64,000 bases of DNA, from positions 186,001 through 250,000 of the forward strand of contig NZ_JAOQNS010000005.1 in the NCBI RefSeq assembly GCF_025961475.1, in the 5' to 3' direction. A model generated the notes under the pieces. That model was not told the DNA's origin. It did not search any database and worked only from the letters and a program-made list of their open reading frames with translations. Shown one piece after another: positions 55,139 to 64,000 of this stretch. A program made the translations under genes and the position numbers. The first letter of the stretch is position 1. Every line of letters starts with the position of its first letter. The DNA comes from Rhodobium gokarnense (GTDB lineage Bacteria > Pseudomonadota > Alphaproteobacteria > Rhizobiales > Rhodobiaceae).

Positions 55139-57523
55139 ATGGATGCCGTAACACGCAGCCTTGAGCCGCTCGCGCAAGACGAGCTCCGCAACATCAATGC
55201 CTATTGGAGAGCCGCGAACTACCTCTCCGTCGGCCAGATCTACCTGCTCGACAACCCGCTCCTGAAACAGCCGCTGACCAAGGAGCACGTCAAGCCGCGG
55301 CTGCTCGGCCACTGGGGCACGACGCCCGGCCAGAACTTCATCTACGTGCACTGCAACCGGGTCATCAAACAGCGCGACCTCAACATGATCTACATTTCCG
55401 GGCCTGGCCACGGCGGCCCGGCACTGGTCGCGAACACCTGGATGGAAGGCAGCTACACCGAACTCTATCCGAACGTGCCGATGAACGCGGTCGGCATGCA
55501 GAAGCTGTTCAAGCAGTTCTCGTTCCCCGGCGGCGTCGGCAGCCACGTGACCGCCGAGACCCCCGGCTCGATCCATGAGGGCGGCGAACTCGGCTACGCC
55601 CTGTCGCACGCCTATGGCGCGGCCTTCGACAATCCCGACCTGATGGTCTGTTGCGTGATCGGCGACGGCGAGGCCGAGACCGGCCCGCTGGCCACCGCCT
55701 GGCACTCCAACAAGTTCCTCAATCCGGCGACCGACGGCGCCGTTCTGCCGATCCTGCACCTCAACGGCTACAAGATCGCCAATCCGACGGTGCTCGCCCG
55801 CATGAGCCACGACGAGCTCGACAGCCTGTTCGTCGGCTACGGCTACAAGCCCTATTTCGTCGAGGGCTCGGACCCGGAAGAGATGCACCAGAAGATGGCG
55901 GCGACGATGGACAGCATCGCCGACGAGATCAAGGCGATCCAGGACGACGCCCGCAACAACGGCAACACGACCCGGCCGCTGTGGCCGATGATCATCCTGC
56001 GCTCGCCGAAGGGCTGGACCGGCCCCAAGGAGGTCGACGGCAAGAAGACCGAGGACTACTGGCGTTCGCACCAGGTGCCGTTCTCCGACGTCATCAACAA
56101 CACCCAGCATCTGGAACTCCTGGAATCCTGGATGCGCAGCTACAGGCCGGAGGAGCTGTTCGAGGAGAGCGGCGACCTGAAGCCGGAACTGAAGGCGCTG
56201 GCGCCAGAGGGCGCCCGGCGCATGGGCATGAACCCGCATGCCAATGGCGGCAAGCTCCTGCGCGACCTCAGCCTGCCGGACTACCGGGACTTCGCGGTCG
56301 CCGTGGAGCGGCCCGGCCACACCATGGCGGAATCGACCCGGGTGATGGGCAACTTCCTCGCCGAGGTGATGCGCCAGAACCTCGATACCGCCAATTTCCG
56401 CGTCATGGGTCCGGACGAGACGGCCTCCAACCGGCTCGGCGCCCTGTTCGACGTCACCGAGCGGACCTGGATGGCCGAGACGCTGCCGGAGGACGACCAC
56501 CTGGCGCCGGACGGCCGGGTCATGGAGATCCTGTCGGAGCACACCTGCCAGGGCTGGCTCGAGGGCTATCTCCTCACGGGCCGGCATGGCTTCTTCTCGT
56601 GCTACGAGGCGTTCATCCACATCGTCGACTCCATGTTCAACCAGCACGCCAAATGGCTGAAGGTGAGCAAGGAGATCCCGTGGCGGCGGCCGATCGCGTC
56701 GCTGAACTACCTGCTGACGTCCCATGTCTGGCGCCAGGACCACAACGGCTTCTCGCACCAGGACCCGGGCTTCATCGACCACGTGGTCAACAAGAAGGCG
56801 GACATCATCCGGGTGTTCCTGGCGCCCGATGCCAACACGCTCCTGCACATCACCGACAAGTGCCTGAACAGCCGCGACTTCATCAACGTCATCGTCGCCG
56901 GCAAGCAGCCGCAGCCGCAATGGCTGTCGATGGATGCTGCGATCAAGCACTGCAGCGCCGGCATCGGCATCTGGGACTGGGCGTCCAACGACCAGGACGG
57001 CGAGCCGGACGTGGTGATGGCCTGCGCCGGCGACGTGCCGACGCTTGAGACGCTGGCCGCGGTCGACCTTCTGCGCCAGCACCTGCCGGACCTGAAGGTC
57101 CGCGTCATCAACGTCGTCGACCTGATGACCCTGCAGCCCAAGGAAGAGCATCCGAGCGGCCTTTCCGACCGCGAGTTCGACATCCTCTTCACCCCCGACA
57201 AGCCGGTCATCTTCGCCTATCACGGCTATCCGTACCTGATCCACCGGCTGACCTACCGGCGCACCAACCACAAGAACCTGCATGTGCGGGGCTACAAGGA
57301 AGAAGGCACGACGACGACGCCGTTCGATATGGCGGTGCTCAACGACATCGACCGCTTCGACCTCGTCGCCGACGTCATCGACCGGGTGCCGGGGCTCGGC
57401 TCCAAGGCCGCGTACCTCAAGCAGTTCGTGCGCGACAAGCTGATCGAGCACACCGAGTACATCCACAAATACGGCGAGGACATGCCGGAGATCCGCGACT
57501 GGAAATGGCCCTACAGCAGTTGA
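55139..57523 (+). CDS. xfp: Phosphoketolase (xylulose-5-phosphate/fructose-6-phosphate)
   Basis: The 794-residue ThDP enzyme cleaves xylulose 5-phosphate or fructose 6-phosphate with phosphate to acetyl phosphate and an aldose phosphate. Family pieces are [20 protein letters not shown] (about 57-76), [20 protein letters not shown] (about 91-110) and [20 protein letters not shown] near 178-197 as the ThDP/Mg site. Full length matches the family. ATG ATG occurs at 55136 and 55139; GAAGGAG is better spaced (seven bases) from the second. The gene is monocistronic with a strong terminator. It gives a carbon-saving route to acetyl phosphate; no acetate kinase or phosphotransacetylase is nearby. Confidence 0.96.
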   Translation: MDAVTRSLEPLAQDELRNINAYWRAANYLSVGQIYLLDNPLLKQPLTKEHVKPRLLGHWGTTPGQNFIYVHCNRVIKQRDLNMIYISGPGHGGPALVANTWMEGSYTELYPNVPMNAVGMQKLFKQFSFPGGVGSHVTAETPGSIHEGGELGYALSHAYGAAFDNPDLMVCCVIGDGEAETGPLATAWHSNKFLNPATDGAVLPILHLNGYKIANPTVLARMSHDELDSLFVGYGYKPYFVEGSDPEEMHQKMAATMDSIADEIKAIQDDARNNGNTTRPLWPMIILRSPKGWTGPKEVDGKKTEDYWRSHQVPFSDVINNTQHLELLESWMRSYRPEELFEESGDLKPELKALAPEGARRMGMNPHANGGKLLRDLSLPDYRDFAVAVERPGHTMAESTRVMGNFLAEVMRQNLDTANFRVMGPDETASNRLGALFDVTERTWMAETLPEDDHLAPDGRVMEILSEHTCQGWLEGYLLTGRHGFFSCYEAFIHIVDSMFNQHAKWLKVSKEIPWRRPIASLNYLLTSHVWRQDHNGFSHQDPGFIDHVVNKKADIIRVFLAPDANTLLHITDKCLNSRDFINVIVAGKQPQPQWLSMDAAIKHCSAGIGIWDWASNDQDGEPDVVMACAGDVPTLETLAAVDLLRQHLPDLKVRVINVVDLMTLQPKEEHPSGLSDREFDILFTPDKPVIFAYHGYPYLIHRLTYRRTNHKNLHVRGYKEEGTTTTPFDMAVLNDIDRFDLVADVIDRVPGLGSKAAYLKQFVRDKLIEHTEYIHKYGEDMPEIRDWKWPYSS

Positions 57524-57579
57524 GCCTCGCATAACGCCTTCCGGCGACGCCACTCGCCGCCGGATGCAAAAAATTGCCG

Positions 57580-57618
57580 AACCCGGTCCTTCCCGCCGAT
57601 GGAAGGGCCGGGTTTTTC
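57580..57618 (+). terminator. Intrinsic terminator after xfp
   Basis: AACCCGGTCCTTCC (57580-57593) pairs with GGAAGGGCCGGGTT (57601-57614), 14 pairs with one T-G wobble, loop CGCCGAT, followed by TTTCG. Confidence 0.9.
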
Positions 57619-57748
57619 GTTGCCGCTTGTTCCTGGCAGGTGCGTGGCGCAGAGCCCGTTAGGGCGGGCATTCCTAAAGTAGAAATTTCTAAAACACCTA
57701 TCCGGCGAGCCTTGCCGCTCCCTCAACCAAGTCCTCAAAAATCCTTTA

Positions 57749-57776
57749 TTGACGAAAAATAAATCTTACGTATACA
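57749..57776 (+). promoter_or_regulatory. Predicted sigma-70 promoter upstream of the VHL-like gene
   Basis: TTGACG (57749-57754) and TATACA (57771-57776) are separated by 16 bases in an AT-rich stretch. The expected start is near 57783. Confidence 0.5.
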
Positions 57777-58100
57777 ATTATTTTCGGGAGCTAAATTCCG
57801 TGCTAGAGAAAGGAGTGAGCCATCAAGCACACTTCCAGTGTTACGCATTTCTGCTTCTCTTTCGCAAAGTAATTCTTGAGGCCGCACACTGTATCGGCCA
57901 CCCCGTCGCCCGGTCATGCGTTCCTCTCAAGGGTGCCCGACTTGCCGGCGCTTGGGCCAATCCGGCCGGCGGCGGTCGCGGGAACCGTCTTTTGCGGCCG
58001 CAATACCTGGGGAGTGCCGGCCAGGCGGAAGAGAAGGTCGTGCGGTTACCGGTTACCGACTACCTTTCGCAAAGAAAAACACCTTCGTGGAGACGAAACC

Positions 58101-58511
58101 ATGCTCACTGTCATCGGGGCAACGATCGTTGCGGCCTTCCTCGGCGGCCCGAGCGCGCAGACGATTGCGCCGGCGCCGGACGCCTCTCCGATCATCCGGG
58201 TTCAAAAGGGCATTCGCCCGCTCCGGGGGCGCCATTGCCCGCAGCCGCGCACGGTCCAATCCCGGCCGTCCGACAGATCGACCCAGATCCGCTTCATCAA
58301 CAGCCTGAACAGCCCGGTCGAGCTCTACTGGATCAATTTCCGCGGCCGCTGGGTGGAATATGCGACCCTGCGCCCGGGCCAGCGGTACAGCCAGCAGACC
58401 TTCGTCGGCCACGCCTGGATCGCCTACGACATCAACGCCAACGACTGCGTCGGCAACAGCCTCTATTTCGCCACCAACGATCGCGGCCAGTGGGTCGAGT
58501 GGCACTACTGA
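58101..58511 (+). CDS. Secreted protein with a von Hippel-Lindau beta-domain-like fold
   Basis: The 136-residue product has an N-terminal hydrophobic signal (MLTVIGATIVAAFLGGPSAQ) and a C-terminal segment from about residue 65 that follows the VHL beta domain: IRFINSLNSPVELYWINFRG, then YATLRPGQRYSQQTFVGHAW and IAYD. In human VHL this domain binds hydroxyproline peptides; bacterial versions are mostly secreted and of unknown function. GGAG lies nine bases before the ATG. Two cysteines (near residues 45 and 115) could form a disulfide. The domain call is from pattern memory and needs a profile search. Confidence 0.7.
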   Translation: MLTVIGATIVAAFLGGPSAQTIAPAPDASPIIRVQKGIRPLRGRHCPQPRTVQSRPSDRSTQIRFINSLNSPVELYWINFRGRWVEYATLRPGQRYSQQTFVGHAWIAYDINANDCVGNSLYFATNDRGQWVEWHY

Positions 58512-58559
58512 TCGGCTGAGGTCCCGTGCCTGCGCCGGGCGGCCTTAGCGGCCCGGCCG

Positions 58560-59285
58560 TCAATGGGCGCCGTGACCGGCGTGTTCGGATCCGTGGTGCC
58601 CGTGGCCCTCGCCGTGCCCACCGCCATGGTCGTGGTGGGTGTTGCGCGGGTCCATCATGCCTTCCTTGACGCCGTAGCGGATGAGAAGGACGTTGACCGG
58701 ATAGGCGGCAATGAGGCCGAAGGTGAGCGACAGGATCATCGCCGACCAGAACAGCGTCTCGGTGATGCCCGACCGGCCGCCGACCAGGAGGTCGGTGCCG
58801 ATGGCGGTCACCTCCATGACGGCGATGCTCGGCGTTTCCGAGAGCAGCGCATCGCGCATGGCCGTTCCGAACGGCACCCCGTCCTGGACCAGCGGGCCGA
58901 CGGTCAGCGCATAGCCCATCACATAGGCGAGCACGAAGGTCGTGCCGGCAATCCACCAGTTGGAGAGCGACAGGATGCCGGCGGTGATGACGACGCCGAT
59001 GATCTCGCCCATGCCGCAGCCCGAATAGCAGTGGGCGACGGAGCGGAACGCGCGGCGCCAGAGATGGTCGTCGCCGATCTCCTTGCGGCCGGTGAACCAG
59101 TAGATGGCAAGGCCGAGCGGCCCGGAATAGGCAACCGTGAACACCCAGACCACCTTCATCAGCGACATCAGGTGGGAATTGTTCTTTTGCAGGTCGCGAA
59201 TGAGGACGATGACGCTCGCCACCGCAAGGACGGCCCAGACGCTGACGAAAATCGGGTTGGTTATGACTGCGCGGAAGGTTTCCAT
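58560..59285 (-). CDS. DUF4396 membrane protein with a His-rich C-terminal tail
   Basis: The 241-residue protein has about six hydrophobic segments and the DUF4396 pattern, including HCYSGCGMGEIIGVVITAGI (about 85-104) with a His, two Cys and Glu that could bind metal, and YVMGYALTVGPLVQDG. The last 30 residues are mostly His and Gly (HHDHGGGHGEGHGHHG), typical of metal-handling proteins. The function of the family is not established. The gene is leftward; no metal-related neighbour is seen within 10 kb. Confidence 0.8.
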   Translation of the reverse strand: METFRAVITNPIFVSVWAVLAVASVIVLIRDLQKNNSHLMSLMKVVWVFTVAYSGPLGLAIYWFTGRKEIGDDHLWRRAFRSVAHCYSGCGMGEIIGVVITAGILSLSNWWIAGTTFVLAYVMGYALTVGPLVQDGVPFGTAMRDALLSETPSIAVMEVTAIGTDLLVGGRSGITETLFWSAMILSLTFGLIAAYPVNVLLIRYGVKEGMMDPRNTHHDHGGGHGEGHGHHGSEHAGHGAH

Positions 59286-59366
59286 ATGGGCGGAACCAGC
59301 CCAGAGGGGGATTTGTTCCGTGCGCGGGCCTTGTCGGACGGCGGGGTCGCCGCAAGCCCGGACCCG

Positions 59367-59702
59367 CTACTGTCCCGTGCCGTAGCGCTTTTCGTAGTCG
59401 GCCTGCAGTTCTGTGCGCCGCGCCTCATATTCGGCCGTCAGGCGATCGCATCCGGCGTTGAGGGCCTCGACCTCCTCCTGGCGCGTCTTCAGCGCCTCGT
59501 CCTCCAGGGCGGGCCTGTCCTCGTCGAAGGCCGTCTGGAACGCCTTCGCCTTCAGGCAGACGAGCTTGGCATTCTCGTTCAGGGCCTGGATCTCCCGGTT
59601 GGCCCGTATCCGGTACTCCTGGGCGGTCTCGGTCGTCTCGGTCTGGGCGATCGCCGGGCCGGAGACGGCAAGGAGCAGGATGGCGGCCACAAGGGTGCGC
59701 AT
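59367..59702 (-). CDS. Small exported coiled-coil protein, unknown function
   Basis: The 111-residue product has a signal peptide (MRTLVAAILLLAVSGPAIAQ) and a charged, helical remainder (about 30-105) with heptad-like spacing and two cysteines (VCLKAK and AGCDRL). An in-frame ATG ten codons upstream is also possible; neither has a clear ribosome-binding site. It follows the dehydrogenase gene by 59 bases in the same direction. No family was recognised. Confidence 0.6.
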   Translation of the reverse strand: MRTLVAAILLLAVSGPAIAQTETTETAQEYRIRANREIQALNENAKLVCLKAKAFQTAFDEDRPALEDEALKTRQEEVEALNAGCDRLTAEYEARRTELQADYEKRYGTGQ

Positions 59703-59761
59703 CGGACGGATGCCGGGGATTTCGGGGGTCATTGGCAGGTCTTTTACGTGTTGGAGGTGTC

Positions 59762-60529
59762 TTACCGCGGCGCCATCCTGAGGGCGCCGTCGAGGCGGAT
59801 GGTCTCGCCGTTCAGCATCTCGTTGTCGCAGATGTGCCTGACGAGGGCGGCGTATTCCTCAGGCTGGCCGAGCCGCGAGGGGAACGGCACCTGGTCGCCG
59901 AGGGAGTCACGGACCTTTTCCGGCAGGGCCATCAGCATCGGCGTCAGGAAGATGCCGGGCGCAATGGTCATGACGCGGATGCCGGACTGCATCAGGTCGC
60001 GGGCGACAGGCAGCGTCAGAGCGGCGATACCGCCCTTCGACGCCGCATAGGCGGCCTGGCCGACCTGGCCGTCGAAGGCGGCGACGGAGGCGGTGGAGAC
60101 GATGACGCCGCGCTCGCCGTCCGCGGTGATTGGGTCCGCCGTCGCCATGCCGGTGGAGGCGTGGGCCATGCAGCGGAACGAGCCGATCAGGTTCACCCGG
60201 ATCACGGCCTCGAACATGTCCATCGGGTGCGGGTTGCCCTTGGAGGTGGTCTTGGCGACCGGGGCAATGCCGGCACAATTGACGAGGATGCGCTCCTGGC
60301 CGTGTGCCTTGCGGGCCTCTTCGAAGCCGGCCGTGACACTGTCGTCGGAGCTGACGTCGACCTTGACGAAGATGCCGCCGATGGCGTCCGCGACCTCGCG
60401 GCCCTTTTCCTCCGCAACGTCGAAGACGGCGACCTTGACGCCGCTTGCCGCCAGCGTCCGTGCCGTTGCCTCGCCGAGGCCGCCGGCGGCGCCGGTGACG
60501 ACCGCGCTGATGTCCGATCCGAGTTTCAT
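59762..60529 (-). CDS. Short-chain dehydrogenase, 3-hydroxyacyl-CoA dehydrogenase type II-like
   Basis: The 255-residue NAD(P)-dependent enzyme has the cofactor motif TGAAGGLG (about 12-19), NCAGIAP (about 84-90), catalytic Ser in STASVAAFDG (about 145-154) and YAASK (about 160-164). The overall pattern, including SKGNPHPMDMFEAVIRVNLI, resembles HSD17B10-type 3-hydroxyacyl-CoA dehydrogenases. It may act in beta-oxidation, including steps after the box pathway, but it is 10 kb away and has no neighbouring fatty acid gene. Confidence 0.88.
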   Translation of the reverse strand: MKLGSDISAVVTGAAGGLGEATARTLAASGVKVAVFDVAEEKGREVADAIGGIFVKVDVSSDDSVTAGFEEARKAHGQERILVNCAGIAPVAKTTSKGNPHPMDMFEAVIRVNLIGSFRCMAHASTGMATADPITADGERGVIVSTASVAAFDGQVGQAAYAASKGGIAALTLPVARDLMQSGIRVMTIAPGIFLTPMLMALPEKVRDSLGDQVPFPSRLGQPEEYAALVRHICDNEMLNGETIRLDGALRMAPR

Positions 60530-60602
60530 GATGGCCTCCCCCCGTTCTTGCCCGCCCGTCGCGGGTTCCTGTGACTGGTGTATTCAGCGCCCGCCGCCGC
60601 GG

Positions 60603-62060
60603 TCAAGTCGAAAGGCGCGAGGGCTCGGGGGGAGCGGGATCGGATGCGGCCGGCGTCACGGTCGCCGTCATGATCTCCGGTGCGATGACGACGAGGTCGA
60701 GCGGGTCGGCAACGCCCGCAACCTGCCGTCCTTCGCGAACTTCTCCGCCGAGAGCCCCGAATGCTGCCTCGTCGAAGCCCTGGGCGCGAGCGCGATCGAG
60801 GACGACTGTCGTCGTCAGTCCGCGCGTGCCCTCGATCTTGTTGGCGGTTTCCAGCTTGGCGCAAAGGTTGACCGGATCGCCGATGACGGTGTGCTCGCGG
60901 CGATCGTCGACGCCGACGATGCCGACGGTGACGGGCCCGGCGGTGACGGCGCAGCCGATGCGGAACGGGCCGGGCCAGCCCTCGGCGGCGAACGCCTCGG
61001 CCTCGGCATCGACGGCGGCAAGCACCGCGACGGCGGCAGTCAGCGCGTCGGCGGCGCAGGTCTTTGACGGCTCCAGGGCGCCGAAGGTGGAAAGCACCCC
61101 GTCGCCCAGGAACTTGTCGACGCGGCCGCCATGGGCCTCGATCGCCGGTACCACCGCGGCCTGGTAACGGGCGAGCACGCGCATGACAGCGTTCGGCGCC
61201 AACCTGGCCGACGTCGGCGTGAAGGCGCGGATGTCGACGACGAGAATCGCGGCCTCGCGCAGGGCCCCCTCCCCGATCGCCAGTTCGCGCTCGCCATCGG
61301 TGATGGAGCGGGCGACTTCCGGCGCAAAATAGCGGCGGAGGTCGCGGGCGGCGGCGCTGCCGCGGACGGCCGAAAAGAGCAGCCCGCGGGCGCGCAGGAG
61401 CGCGACGCCGAGGATGGCGGTGACGCCGAGAATGGCGATGATCTTGTCCATCTCCGCGCCGATCAGGATGGCGTTGCTGGTGAGGTACTCGACATAGTTT
61501 CGGGTGATCTTCATCTCGCCCATGTCGCTGAACACCGCATAGCCGACGAGGCAGACCCAGCCGAGCGCGGCGACGCTTCCCGCCGTCAGCACGAAGCGTG
61601 GATCGAAGCGCAGGGCGCGCAGCGAGACGAACAGGAAGACGTAGAGGATCGTCGGCGCCTTCAGGTAAAAGCTCGGGTGCTGCATGTACTGGATGTGGAA
61701 GGAAAAGATCAGCCCCATCAGAAGCGCCACGTCTACGACGATCGACAGGAACAGGAACCAGGCCGGCAGCATGAAGCGGTAGGAGAGCCAGAGCCGGAGC
61801 ACGGTGAAGACGAAATAGCCGGAAAGCGCGAAGGGCACGAAGTTGAAGCCGGTGGCGCCCTCCGCGCGCGGGGCTATCGCGTAGAGGACGGAGAAGAAGA
61901 CGACGGCGGAAAGCTGCGCCCAACCGATCAGCCGTTCGGCCTGGGCCTCGCGGCGGCGGATGTCTTCGGCAACGCGCTCGGGCATCCCCTCCGCCGAGAC
62001 GGTTCCCTCGCGGATGTCCTCGCCGAGCTCGCGAAACGCTTTCCTGAACCTGACCATCAC
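60603..62060 (-). CDS. Membrane adenylate/guanylate cyclase, class III
   Basis: The 485-residue protein has a soluble N-terminus, about six membrane segments (roughly 45-230) and a C-terminal class III cyclase domain (about 270-440). Metal-binding aspartates are in VVDIRAFT and KFLGDGVL; the region VGIVGVDDRREHTVIGDPVN and LCAKLETANK are further family marks. It makes cAMP or cGMP in response to an unknown membrane signal. It is divergent from the FliK-like gene. Confidence 0.9.
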   Translation of the reverse strand: MMVRFRKAFRELGEDIREGTVSAEGMPERVAEDIRRREAQAERLIGWAQLSAVVFFSVLYAIAPRAEGATGFNFVPFALSGYFVFTVLRLWLSYRFMLPAWFLFLSIVVDVALLMGLIFSFHIQYMQHPSFYLKAPTILYVFLFVSLRALRFDPRFVLTAGSVAALGWVCLVGYAVFSDMGEMKITRNYVEYLTSNAILIGAEMDKIIAILGVTAILGVALLRARGLLFSAVRGSAAARDLRRYFAPEVARSITDGERELAIGEGALREAAILVVDIRAFTPTSARLAPNAVMRVLARYQAAVVPAIEAHGGRVDKFLGDGVLSTFGALEPSKTCAADALTAAVAVLAAVDAEAEAFAAEGWPGPFRIGCAVTAGPVTVGIVGVDDRREHTVIGDPVNLCAKLETANKIEGTRGLTTTVVLDRARAQGFDEAAFGALGGEVREGRQVAGVADPLDLVVIAPEIMTATVTPAASDPAPPEPSRLST

Positions 62061-62265
62061 CGGCCGTCATTGTCCCCAAAAATGTCAGCGGCCACGGTAG
62101 TACAGCTTCGCTGCCGACAACAGCGCCGGTTCGGCGGATCGCGTGGCTTTGATAGGACGTGAAAATCGGCCCGGAAATGCGCTTTTCTCGCGCGGGGGAT
62201 AAGCTTTTCTTAAGTTATTCTTCATTAACTATTGTGAAACGTTCCGTTCAGAAGGGATGTCGCGC

Positions 62266-64000
62266 GTGCCCGCTACCAGCTTTGCTCCGCGCTCGGCGCC
62301 CGTTGTCAGCGTCTCGGCCCAGGCCGGCGCGGCAGGAGCGCAAGGCGGCCAGTTGATCGCCGCCCGCGTCGTGGAGGTGCGGGAGGACGGCTCCGTGCGC
62401 CTTGCCACACGGGACGGCCAGTTCTCCGTCAAACCGACCGTGCCGCTCGAAGTCGGCACCCGCCTGATGCTGCAGATCGAGGGCGCCGGGTCACAGGTCA
62501 AGCTGGTCCTGCATGCCGACGCCAAGCCGGCACCGAGCCTGCCCGGCGGCGGAACGGGGACACCGACCGGCACGCCGACCGCGCCGCCCACAGTCCCGAC
62601 AGCGGGCGCGCAGGTGCCGCAGCCCGGCGGCTATCCGGCGCCCTTGCCGGCCGGAGCGCCGCTGCCGGGCGCCGCGACGGCCGTTCAGACGCCCCTGCCA
62701 GGCACGGTTCCGCCGGGTGCGATCGCGCAGGTCGTGAGCTCCGGCGCATCGCTGCCGCCGGGGGGGAGCGCACCGACTGCAGCCCCGGCAGGTCAGACGG
62801 CGGCAACGCCAGCGACGCCTACCACCGCCGGCGCGGTTCCGCCAGCCAACGTCGCAACGTCCGGCGCAGCGCCCACCGGGGCGCCCCAGGCCAACAGCGC
62901 GCCGCCGCTGCCGCAGGGTCCGGTCCCGCAAGCGGCCCAGGGGCAACCGGCGCCGGCGCCCGCGGGCCAGGCGCCTCTGCCGCAGGCAAACGCGACGCCC
63001 AATCTGACGCAGGCCGCGCAGCAGGCCGCCGCCTATGCGGCCCGGGCCGGGCAATCTCCATCGACCGGCACGGCACCCCAGACCGCAGCGGCCGGAGCGG
63101 CCCCGGCCGGCGCTGCGACACCCGCGGCTTCGGCGACGCTTGCCGGCAGCACGCCGCTTCCCCCCTCGGCGGACGCGGCGGCGCGGGCGGCGCTTTCGGA
63201 AATGGTCCACACCGCCGCCTCACGCCAGGACAGCCTGGCGCCGCTTTTTGCCAACCTTTCGGCCGTTGCGTCCCACGGCGGCAATACGCTGCCCGATCCG
63301 GTGATGAAGGCCGTGCAGCAGCTTCTCGGCCTGAGACTACCCGCCAACGCGCCGGTGACCGGCGAGCAGATGCGGCTTGCCGTGCAGTCGTCCGGCATCT
63401 TCCAGGAGGCGCACCTCGCCAGCGGCCAGGCCGCTGCGGCCTCCGGCGACATGAAGTCGGCGCTGATGGTGCTGCGCAACGTGCTCACCACCTGGCTCGG
63501 CGCCGACGCGGCGGCAAATGTTGCGGCGACAACGAAGCCCGGCGCCCGTCCCGGCGCCCCGAGGAAGGCCGGCACGCCCGTCGGCCAGCGGGCGGCGGCG
63601 GCATCCCTCACCTCCTCCTCGACCGGCACGGAGGCGATGCGCGCCTTGCTCTCCCAGGCCAATGCGGCGCTCGACCGGGTGCGGTTGTCGCAATTCGCCT
63701 CGCGCGCCGACGATGACGGGGGACCCGTGCAGGCGGCACGCGGCCATGACTGGACGTTCGAGATCCCGCTCGCCCTCGGACGGCAGACGCCGATCGCCCA
63801 GTTCCGCATCGCCCGGGACGAGAAGAAGGGCAAGAACGGCAAAGCCCGGGTCTGGCGGGTCCAGTTCTCCATGGATTTCGAGCCGATGGGGGCGATCAAC
63901 GGCCAGGTGGCGCTCTGCGACGGCGACGTCTCGGTGACCGTCTTTGCCGAGCGCGAGGAGACCAGCGAGTTGTTGCGCGGCGCCCTCGGCGACCTGCGCG
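62266..64000 (+). CDS. FliK-like flagellar hook-length control protein (partial, C-terminus outside the window)
   Basis: The frame is open to the right edge (at least 578 residues). A Pro/Ala/Gly-rich low-complexity region (about 85-300) follows a short folded start; the end has the FliK C-terminal domain pattern RVQFSMDFEPMGAINGQVAL (about 529-548) and REETSELLRGALGDLR. FliK measures hook length and switches flagellar export. GTG at 62266 has GAAGGG at nine bases; an ATG at 62257 directly abuts that sequence, so GTG was chosen. It is divergent from the cyclase gene. Other flagellar genes may follow outside the window. Confidence 0.78.
   Translation, partial: MPATSFAPRSAPVVSVSAQAGAAGAQGGQLIAARVVEVREDGSVRLATRDGQFSVKPTVPLEVGTRLMLQIEGAGSQVKLVLHADAKPAPSLPGGGTGTPTGTPTAPPTVPTAGAQVPQPGGYPAPLPAGAPLPGAATAVQTPLPGTVPPGAIAQVVSSGASLPPGGSAPTAAPAGQTAATPATPTTAGAVPPANVATSGAAPTGAPQANSAPPLPQGPVPQAAQGQPAPAPAGQAPLPQANATPNLTQAAQQAAAYAARAGQSPSTGTAPQTAAAGAAPAGAATPAASATLAGSTPLPPSADAAARAALSEMVHTAASRQDSLAPLFANLSAVASHGGNTLPDPVMKAVQQLLGLRLPANAPVTGEQMRLAVQSSGIFQEAHLASGQAAAASGDMKSALMVLRNVLTTWLGADAAANVAATTKPGARPGAPRKAGTPVGQRAAAASLTSSSTGTEAMRALLSQANAALDRVRLSQFASRADDDGGPVQAARGHDWTFEIPLALGRQTPIAQFRIARDEKKGKNGKARVWRVQFSMDFEPMGAINGQVALCDGDVSVTVFAEREETSELLRGALGDLR

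Larger units (their letters stand above)
57524..58100. other. Intergenic region with a promoter and long leader before the VHL-like gene
   Basis: After the xfp terminator the sequence turns AT-rich around the promoter at 57749-57776 and then GC-rich again. The predicted transcript would carry a leader of about 315 bases. A GTG frame in it (from 57824) has AGGA directly against its start and no similarity, so no peptide is called. Confidence 0.5.

Noticed and set aside
54794-57553. A 919-codon open frame on the minus strand opposite xfp
   Set aside because: Same antisense artefact; the plus strand encodes a full-length phosphoketolase with all motifs.
57824-58100. A GTG-started small protein in the leader of the VHL-like gene
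   Set aside because: AGGA directly touches the GTG, leaving no spacing, and the product resembles no protein.

Overview
The window is about 64 kb of GC-rich chromosomal DNA from an alphaproteobacterial purple (bacteriochlorophyll a) phototroph, most likely of the order Hyphomicrobiales. The reasons are a photosynthesis gene cluster fragment (bchN, bchF, bchG, bchP and the PucC-like carrier), paired ppsR genes next to a heme oxygenase/bacteriophytochrome operon (a layout known from Bradyrhizobium and Rhodopseudomonas), a fused trpE(G) gene behind a Trp-codon leader, and dispersed hairpin repeats of the kind common in this order. Genus cannot be decided from the sequence alone. No rRNA, tRNA, CRISPR array, prophage or insertion sequence was seen.

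Region 1 (1-13.7 kb) is photosynthesis and light control. A leftward bchF-bchN operon runs off the left edge. ppsR1, bchG, the PucC-like carrier and bchP are read rightward, followed by a small membrane protein. tspO and ppsR2 are read leftward, then bphO, bphP and a FixJ-type regulator rightward. Three PpsR-type palindromes (TGTCA-N8-TGACA or one base off) sit at the bchF and bchG promoters and between ppsR2 and bphO. Heme oxygenase makes biliverdin, the bacteriophytochrome binds it, and light signals go to the FixJ-like partner and possibly to PpsR2.

Region 2 (13.7-26.2 kb) is accessory: a DmeF-type metal exporter, a GNAT/FemAB-like protein, a TetR-controlled two-subunit molybdenum hydroxylase (IorAB type), and a leftward operon that looks like the arginine transaminase route (AruH-like aminotransferase, AruI-like ThDP decarboxylase, polar amino-acid binding protein and permease) with a divergent TetR gene and a perfect palindrome between them.

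Region 3 (25.3-32 kb) is a complete branched-chain-type ABC importer facing a GntR/UTRA regulator and divergent from a DapA-family lyase; the substrate is unknown.

Region 4 (32.2-49.3 kb) is the most coherent block: aerobic benzoate degradation through benzoyl-CoA epoxidation (box pathway). Leftward is a nine-gene transcription unit (ABC importer, methyltransferase, two hotdog thioesterases, class III CoA-transferase). Rightward are a DUF4863 protein, benzoate-CoA ligase, an alpha/beta hydrolase, boxC, boxB, boxA, a thioesterase and boxR. The semialdehyde dehydrogenase BoxD is not in the window. Candidate BoxR boxes (TGCA-N6-TGCA type) lie at the promoters.

Region 5 (49.3-64 kb) is mixed: repeats, an orphan tetraheme NapC-like cytochrome, AtzE/AtzG-type amidohydrolase genes, trpL-trpE(G) with a legible four-segment attenuator, phosphoketolase, a secreted VHL-domain-like protein, a DUF4396 membrane protein with a His-rich tail, a short-chain dehydrogenase, a membrane adenylate/guanylate cyclase and the start of a FliK-like flagellar hook-length protein that runs off the right edge.
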